From RFTU01 sp046094505 (GTDB taxonomy: Bacteria > Pseudomonadota > Gammaproteobacteria > Burkholderiales > Burkholderiaceae_C), in the NCBI GenBank assembly GCA_046094505.1, contig JBJTHN010000028.1, positions 1 to 64,000 of the forward strand: 64,000 nucleotides of DNA. The letters run 5' to 3'. Position numbers and translations under genes: made by a program. The notes beneath the pieces are model-generated. The model did no database searches, was not told the origin of the DNA, and saw only the letters and a list, made by a program, of their open reading frames with translations. Shown here in pieces: positions 60,201 to 64,000 of the stretch (within the stretch, counting starts at the first letter, position 1; every line of letters starts with the position of its first letter).

Positions 60201-60276
60201 GGATCAAGCTTAGCGCGGGCCGCATCCCCCTTGCGGCTGCGCTGCCGGTAAGCTTGGGGCACCACAGGAACCTTCG

Positions 60277-62643
60277 ATGCCCACCGAACCGATGCCCACC
60301 GAACCCTCACGCCGGCGTTTCTTGATGTTGGGCGTGGGCACGGGCGGTGCCTTGATCGTGGGCTGCAGCCCGGTCGACCCGCGTGAACAGGGCCAGGCAC
60401 CACGGCCTGCAGACGCGGCCCAGGCCGCGGGTGCCTCACAAGGGGCCGGTGGCGTAGCCCTCAACGCTTGGGTGCGCTTGGGACCCGACGGGCGCGTCAC
60501 CGTGGCCCTGCCACGGGCCGAGATGGGCCAAGGGGTGCACACCGCCCTGGCCATGTTGGTGGCCGAGGAACTCGAGGTTGCCTGGTCGCAGGTGAGCGTG
60601 GAAGCGGCGGGCCCGGGCCGTGTGTATGCGAACACCGCCTTGCTGCATGCGGTACTGCCCTTCCAACCCGATGACCAGGGCTGGTGGGTGCAGGCCGCGC
60701 GCTGGGCTTTGTCGAGCACGTCGGTGATGCTGTCGCTCAACGTCACGGGAGGCTCCACCAGCGTGCGTGCTGCCTGGGAACCCATGCGCTGGGCGGGCGC
60801 CTCGGCCCGCGAAGTGCTTCGGGCCACGGCCGCCCGCCACTGGCAGGTGCCGCCGCAGCAGTGCCAGGTGGGGCAAGGACAGGTGCAGCACCTGGGAAGT
60901 GACCGCCGCTTGTCCTACGGCGAGCTGGCCGCCCTGTGGGTGGCCAAGCCCCTGGAGCCACCATCCACGCTGAGCCTCAAGCCGCCGGCTCAGTGGACCC
61001 TGATCGGCACCTCTCCCAAACGCCTGGACACCCCAGACAAGACGACGGGCCGCGCCGCGTTTGGCTGCGACCCGGTATGGCCCGGCCTGAAGCGGGCGGT
61101 GCTGCGCACCTGCCCCTATGTGCAGGGTCGCTTGGTGAAGACCGATGCACGAAAAGCGCTGCAGCTGCCCGGTATACGCGCCGTGCATGAGTTTCCCGAC
61201 TGGCCCGTGCCCGCCGTGGCGGTGGTGGCCGACCACACCTGGCAGGCCCTCAAAGGCGCGCAAGCCTTGGAGCTGGAATGGGACCCCGGGCTCAACGCCG
61301 GTCACAGCACGGCTGCGCAGCTGCAAACCATGCACGACGGGCTCGATGACACCCCGGGCACACGGTTTCGGAACCTGGGCGACACCGCCGCTGCGCTGGC
61401 CAAGGCCGACCAAACCCTTCAAGCCGACTACCAGGTGCCCTACCTGGCGCATGCGGCCATGGAACCCCTGAACGCCACGGCCCGGTTTGAAGCGGGACGG
61501 CTGCAGCTGTACACCGGCACCCAGTCGCCCATCCTGGCGCGCTGGCGTGCCGCACAAATCGCCCAGTTGGACATGGATCAGGTGCAGCTGGAGGTGCCCT
61601 ATCTGGGCGGAGGTTTCGGCCGGCGCCTGGAAACCGACATCGTGGAACAGGTCACGCACCTGGCCCTGAAGATGCCCGGTACCCCGGTGCACCTGATGTG
61701 GACGCGAGAGCAGGACCTGCAGCACGATGTGTACCGGCCAGCGGCTGTGGCCCGCATGCGAGCCGCTTTGGCCAAGCCGTCTGCGCTGGCTGGCGGGGAT
61801 GCCGGGCCACCAGGGCTTGCACTCAGCGCCCTGCACATCAAAGTGGTAGCGCCCTCGCTCTCAGAAGGCACGACCAAGCGCTTGTTCCCAGGCCCTTGGA
61901 ACGACGCGATGCCCGTGCTGCCGGACAAGTCGCAGATCGAAGGCGCCCACGACCTGCCCTACGCCATCCCCCAGCAAACCGTCGAACAGGTGTTGTGCCC
62001 ATCGGTGCTGCCCGTCGGGTATTGGCGCAGCGTGGGCCACTCCTACAACGCCTTCTTCACCGAGTGCTTCATCGATGAGGTGGCTCAGGCACTGGCCCTT
62101 GACCCCCTGACCCTGCGCGAGCAGTGGCTGCAGCACCGGCCCCGCCACCGCGCGGTGCTGCAGGCCGCTGCGCAAGCGGCGGGCTGGGGCCGCCCCATGC
62201 CCGCTGGCCGCGCGCTGGGTCTGGCACTTCACGAGAGCTTTGGCTCGATCTGCGCACAGGTGGCCGAGGTCAGCCTCGTGCAAGGCCGGCCGCGCGTGCA
62301 CCGCATCGTCTGTGCACTGGACGCCGGCACCGTGGTGCACCCCGACACGGTTCGCGCCCAACTCGAAGGTGCGATCGTCTTTGGCTTGAGTGCAGCCCTG
62401 TGGGGCCGGGTGCCCCTGGACCGCGGACAGGTGCAGCTGCGCGGCTGGGCTGACTACCCCGTGGTGAAGATGGCCGATATGCCCAAGATTGACACCATCC
62501 TGGTGCCCAGCGCCCAGCCCCCGGGTGGGGTGGGCGAGCCGGGCACGCCGCCGGTGGCACCCGCGGTGGCCAATGCCTTGGCGCGGCTGGATGGCCAACG
62601 CCGGCGCAGCCTGCCGCTGTGGGACCCCCCGTCGGCCACTTGA
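60277..62643 (+). CDS. IorB-like xanthine dehydrogenase-family molybdopterin subunit
   Basis: The 788-residue protein belongs to the isoquinoline 1-oxidoreductase beta / aldehyde dehydrogenase (Mo-pterin) group. It has a Tat motif SRRRFLMLG and, at its end, an IVGC lipobox, so it may be a Tat-exported lipoprotein. Cofactor-binding motifs visible are EMGQGVHTALAML, GGSTSVRAAWEPMRWAGASA, GGGFGRRLETDIVEQ and MWTREQDLQHDVYRPAAVARM. The start is duplicated: two in-frame ATGs lie 15 bp apart within a tandem repeat coding MPTEP twice. No [2Fe-2S] subunit (IorA) or cytochrome c gene is adjacent. Confidence 0.87.
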   Translation: MPTEPMPTEPSRRRFLMLGVGTGGALIVGCSPVDPREQGQAPRPADAAQAAGASQGAGGVALNAWVRLGPDGRVTVALPRAEMGQGVHTALAMLVAEELEVAWSQVSVEAAGPGRVYANTALLHAVLPFQPDDQGWWVQAARWALSSTSVMLSLNVTGGSTSVRAAWEPMRWAGASAREVLRATAARHWQVPPQQCQVGQGQVQHLGSDRRLSYGELAALWVAKPLEPPSTLSLKPPAQWTLIGTSPKRLDTPDKTTGRAAFGCDPVWPGLKRAVLRTCPYVQGRLVKTDARKALQLPGIRAVHEFPDWPVPAVAVVADHTWQALKGAQALELEWDPGLNAGHSTAAQLQTMHDGLDDTPGTRFRNLGDTAAALAKADQTLQADYQVPYLAHAAMEPLNATARFEAGRLQLYTGTQSPILARWRAAQIAQLDMDQVQLEVPYLGGGFGRRLETDIVEQVTHLALKMPGTPVHLMWTREQDLQHDVYRPAAVARMRAALAKPSALAGGDAGPPGLALSALHIKVVAPSLSEGTTKRLFPGPWNDAMPVLPDKSQIEGAHDLPYAIPQQTVEQVLCPSVLPVGYWRSVGHSYNAFFTECFIDEVAQALALDPLTLREQWLQHRPRHRAVLQAAAQAAGWGRPMPAGRALGLALHESFGSICAQVAEVSLVQGRPRVHRIVCALDAGTVVHPDTVRAQLEGAIVFGLSAALWGRVPLDRGQVQLRGWADYPVVKMADMPKIDTILVPSAQPPGGVGEPGTPPVAPAVANALARLDGQRRRSLPLWDPPSAT

Positions 62644-62647
62644 ACGC

Positions 62648-62663
62648 AGCCCCCGGGCTTTTT
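62648..62663 (+). terminator. Weak Rho-independent terminator after the IorB-like gene
   Basis: AGCC and GGCT form a 4-bp stem around CCCG, followed by a run of five T, 5 bp after the stop. The stem is short, so strength is doubtful. Confidence 0.38.
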
Positions 62664-62739
62664 CGCATGCACGGCCCGCCGTGGCCGCCCTATAGTGCGT
62701 TCCACGTTTGACCACAGCGGTCCACCAGGAGGCCCTTCC

Positions 62740-64000
62740 ATGACCCGATTGACCCGTCCCAGCGCTAACGATTCTCAACCTGCAACCGGGCTTGGCCTAA
62801 GCCGCTGGGCACAGCGCAGCCTGGCCGGCGCGGCTCTGGCCCTGGCGCCGCTGATGGCCGGAGTGCCGCTGGGCGCACACGCGCAGGGCGCGGCGCCGGC
62901 GGTGACGCTGCGCTGGGCGGCCCAAAACGACATCCTCACGCTGGACCCTCACTCCCAGAACCACAGCACCACCTCGGCCATCCTGATGCACGCCTATGAA
63001 GGCCTGGTGCGCTACGACGCCGACCGCAAGATCGAACCGGCACTGGCCACCAAGTGGACCTACCTCAGCCCCACGCAGGTGCGCTTCGAACTGCGCCGCA
63101 ATGTGCGCTTTCACGACGGCTCGCCGTTTACGGCCGACGATGTGATCTTCAGCTTCAACCGCATTCGCCAGCCCCAAGGCACGATGGGCATCTATGTCAC
63201 CGGCATCGCGGAAATCCGCAAGCTTGACAGCCACACGGTGGACTTCATCATGGCTGCGCCCAACCCGCTGCTGTTGCGCAACATCGTGGACTTCCGCATC
63301 GTCAGCAAGGCCTGGGCCGAAAAGAACAAGTCCACCGAGGTGCAGAACTACAGGGCCAAAGAGGAGAACTACGCCTCGCGCAATGTGATGGGCACTGGCC
63401 CCTACATGATCACCGGCTGGGTGCCTGACCAGCGCGTGACGATGAAGGTCCATCCCAACTGGTGGGACAAGCACACCAGCAACATCACCGATGTGGTGTA
63501 CACCCCGATCAAGAGCGACCCCACGCGCGTGGCGGCGTTGATCGCAGGGGACGTTGACCTGCTGACCGACCTTCCCACGCAGGACGTGGCGCGCCTGAGG
63601 CAAGACCCCAAGCTCAAGGTGGTGGACGGCCCTGAAGTGCGCACCATCTTCCTGGCGCTGGATCAACACAGCAACGAACTCAAGTACAGCGACGTCAAGG
63701 GCAAGAACCCCTTCAAGGACAAGCGGGTGCGCGAGGCCCTGTCCATCGTGGTGGACCGCGACGCCATCCGGCGCACCATCATGCGCGGGCTGTCCATCCC
63801 GGCGGCCATCATGGTGCCCCCCGGTGTGGAAGGATGGAGCGCCGAACTTGACGCCATCAGCAAGCCCGATGTCGAACGGGCCAAGCGGCTGTTGGCCGAA
63901 GCGGGCTATCCCAATGGATTTGAGTTTCAACTGAACTGCTCGAACAACCGCTACGTCAACGATGAGGAAATCTGCCAGGCGCTGCTGCCCATGTGGGCCA
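62740..64000 (+). CDS. ABC transporter substrate-binding protein, peptide/nickel family (5' part)
   Basis: The gene is open to the window edge; 420 codons are visible of about 530. It has a long signal sequence ending near AHAQGAAPA. The family-5 solute-binding domain follows with TLRWAAQNDILTLDPHSQNH, IEPALATKWTYLSPTQVRFELR, FHDGSPFTADDVIFSFNRI and DKRVREALSIVVDRDAIRRTIM. These periplasmic proteins bind oligopeptides, glutathione or other solutes for Dpp/Opp-type importers. The ligand is unknown and the permease genes lie beyond the window. AGGAGG occurs a few bases before the ATG. Confidence 0.93.
   Translation, partial: MTRLTRPSANDSQPATGLGLSRWAQRSLAGAALALAPLMAGVPLGAHAQGAAPAVTLRWAAQNDILTLDPHSQNHSTTSAILMHAYEGLVRYDADRKIEPALATKWTYLSPTQVRFELRRNVRFHDGSPFTADDVIFSFNRIRQPQGTMGIYVTGIAEIRKLDSHTVDFIMAAPNPLLLRNIVDFRIVSKAWAEKNKSTEVQNYRAKEENYASRNVMGTGPYMITGWVPDQRVTMKVHPNWWDKHTSNITDVVYTPIKSDPTRVAALIAGDVDLLTDLPTQDVARLRQDPKLKVVDGPEVRTIFLALDQHSNELKYSDVKGKNPFKDKRVREALSIVVDRDAIRRTIMRGLSIPAAIMVPPGVEGWSAELDAISKPDVERAKRLLAEAGYPNGFEFQLNCSNNRYVNDEEICQALLPMWA

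Overview
The window is high-GC DNA, coding on both strands with short intergenic gaps. Small beta-proteobacterial families (DUF3460, DUF1841), a membrane-bound formate dehydrogenase cluster with DUF3305/DUF3306 partners, and aromatic or acyl-CoA genes with Liv-type transporters point to Burkholderiales, most likely Comamonadaceae. I see no rRNA, CRISPR array, prophage or insertion sequence. Species cannot be named from the sequence alone.

Layout. 1-6.6 kb: housekeeping genes (aroQ 3' end, argH, dinB, lldD-like, dcd, an Mpo1-like protein) and a CaiB/BaiF CoA-transferase. 6.6-26.2 kb: a formate dehydrogenase and selenocysteine island. It holds fdhD; selB-selC-selA in one tight unit; a leftward operon (small Tat protein, FdhA, FdhB, small lipoprotein, FdhC, a small exported protein, DUF3305, DUF3306); a response regulator and histidine kinase; and a leftward set of Mrp/ApbC, a large multi-[4Fe-4S] protein and a TorD-like chaperone. 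26.3-38.6 kb: metG, DUF3460, scpA, a LuxR-type regulator, a TauE/SafE permease, DUF1841, an FtsX-type permease, an acyl-CoA dehydrogenase, vapBC and htpG. 38.7-43.2 kb: a Rieske oxygenase operon ending in a CoA-transferase, then xdhC. 43.2-48.6 kb: an acyl-CoA/Liv transport unit (enoyl-CoA hydratase, thioesterase, livH, fused livMG, livF, marR) with a TetR-type palindrome. 48.8-64 kb: a DUF885 protein, MAPEG, rhlE, a complete RND efflux operon, pseudogene scars, a DUF2520 protein, an IorB-like molybdoenzyme and a truncated peptide-binding protein.

Central observation. The gene between selB and selA is a clear tRNA-Sec (8-bp acceptor stem, 6-bp D stem, 8-bp variable arm), but its anticodon is GCA, which reads the cysteine codons UGC and UGU, instead of UCA, which reads UGA. 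In the formate dehydrogenase alpha gene in the same island, the position that is selenocysteine in E. coli FDH-N and FDH-H is the sense codon UGC. A SECIS-like hairpin follows it. Its GGU apical loop starts 18 nt after the codon, the same spacing as in E. coli fdhF, and the surrounding codons depart from the gene's usual bias. The simplest reading is that selenocysteine is inserted at a cysteine codon in a SECIS- and SelB-dependent way, so ordinary annotation would call this selenoenzyme a Cys-type FDH. selD is not in the window.

Other points of interest are an NtrC-family regulator without the GAFTGA loop beside a perfect 8-1-8 palindrome, a roughly 160-bp imperfect inverted repeat, two deletion-scar pseudogenes, and a Rieske oxygenase operon coupled to a CoA-transferase.
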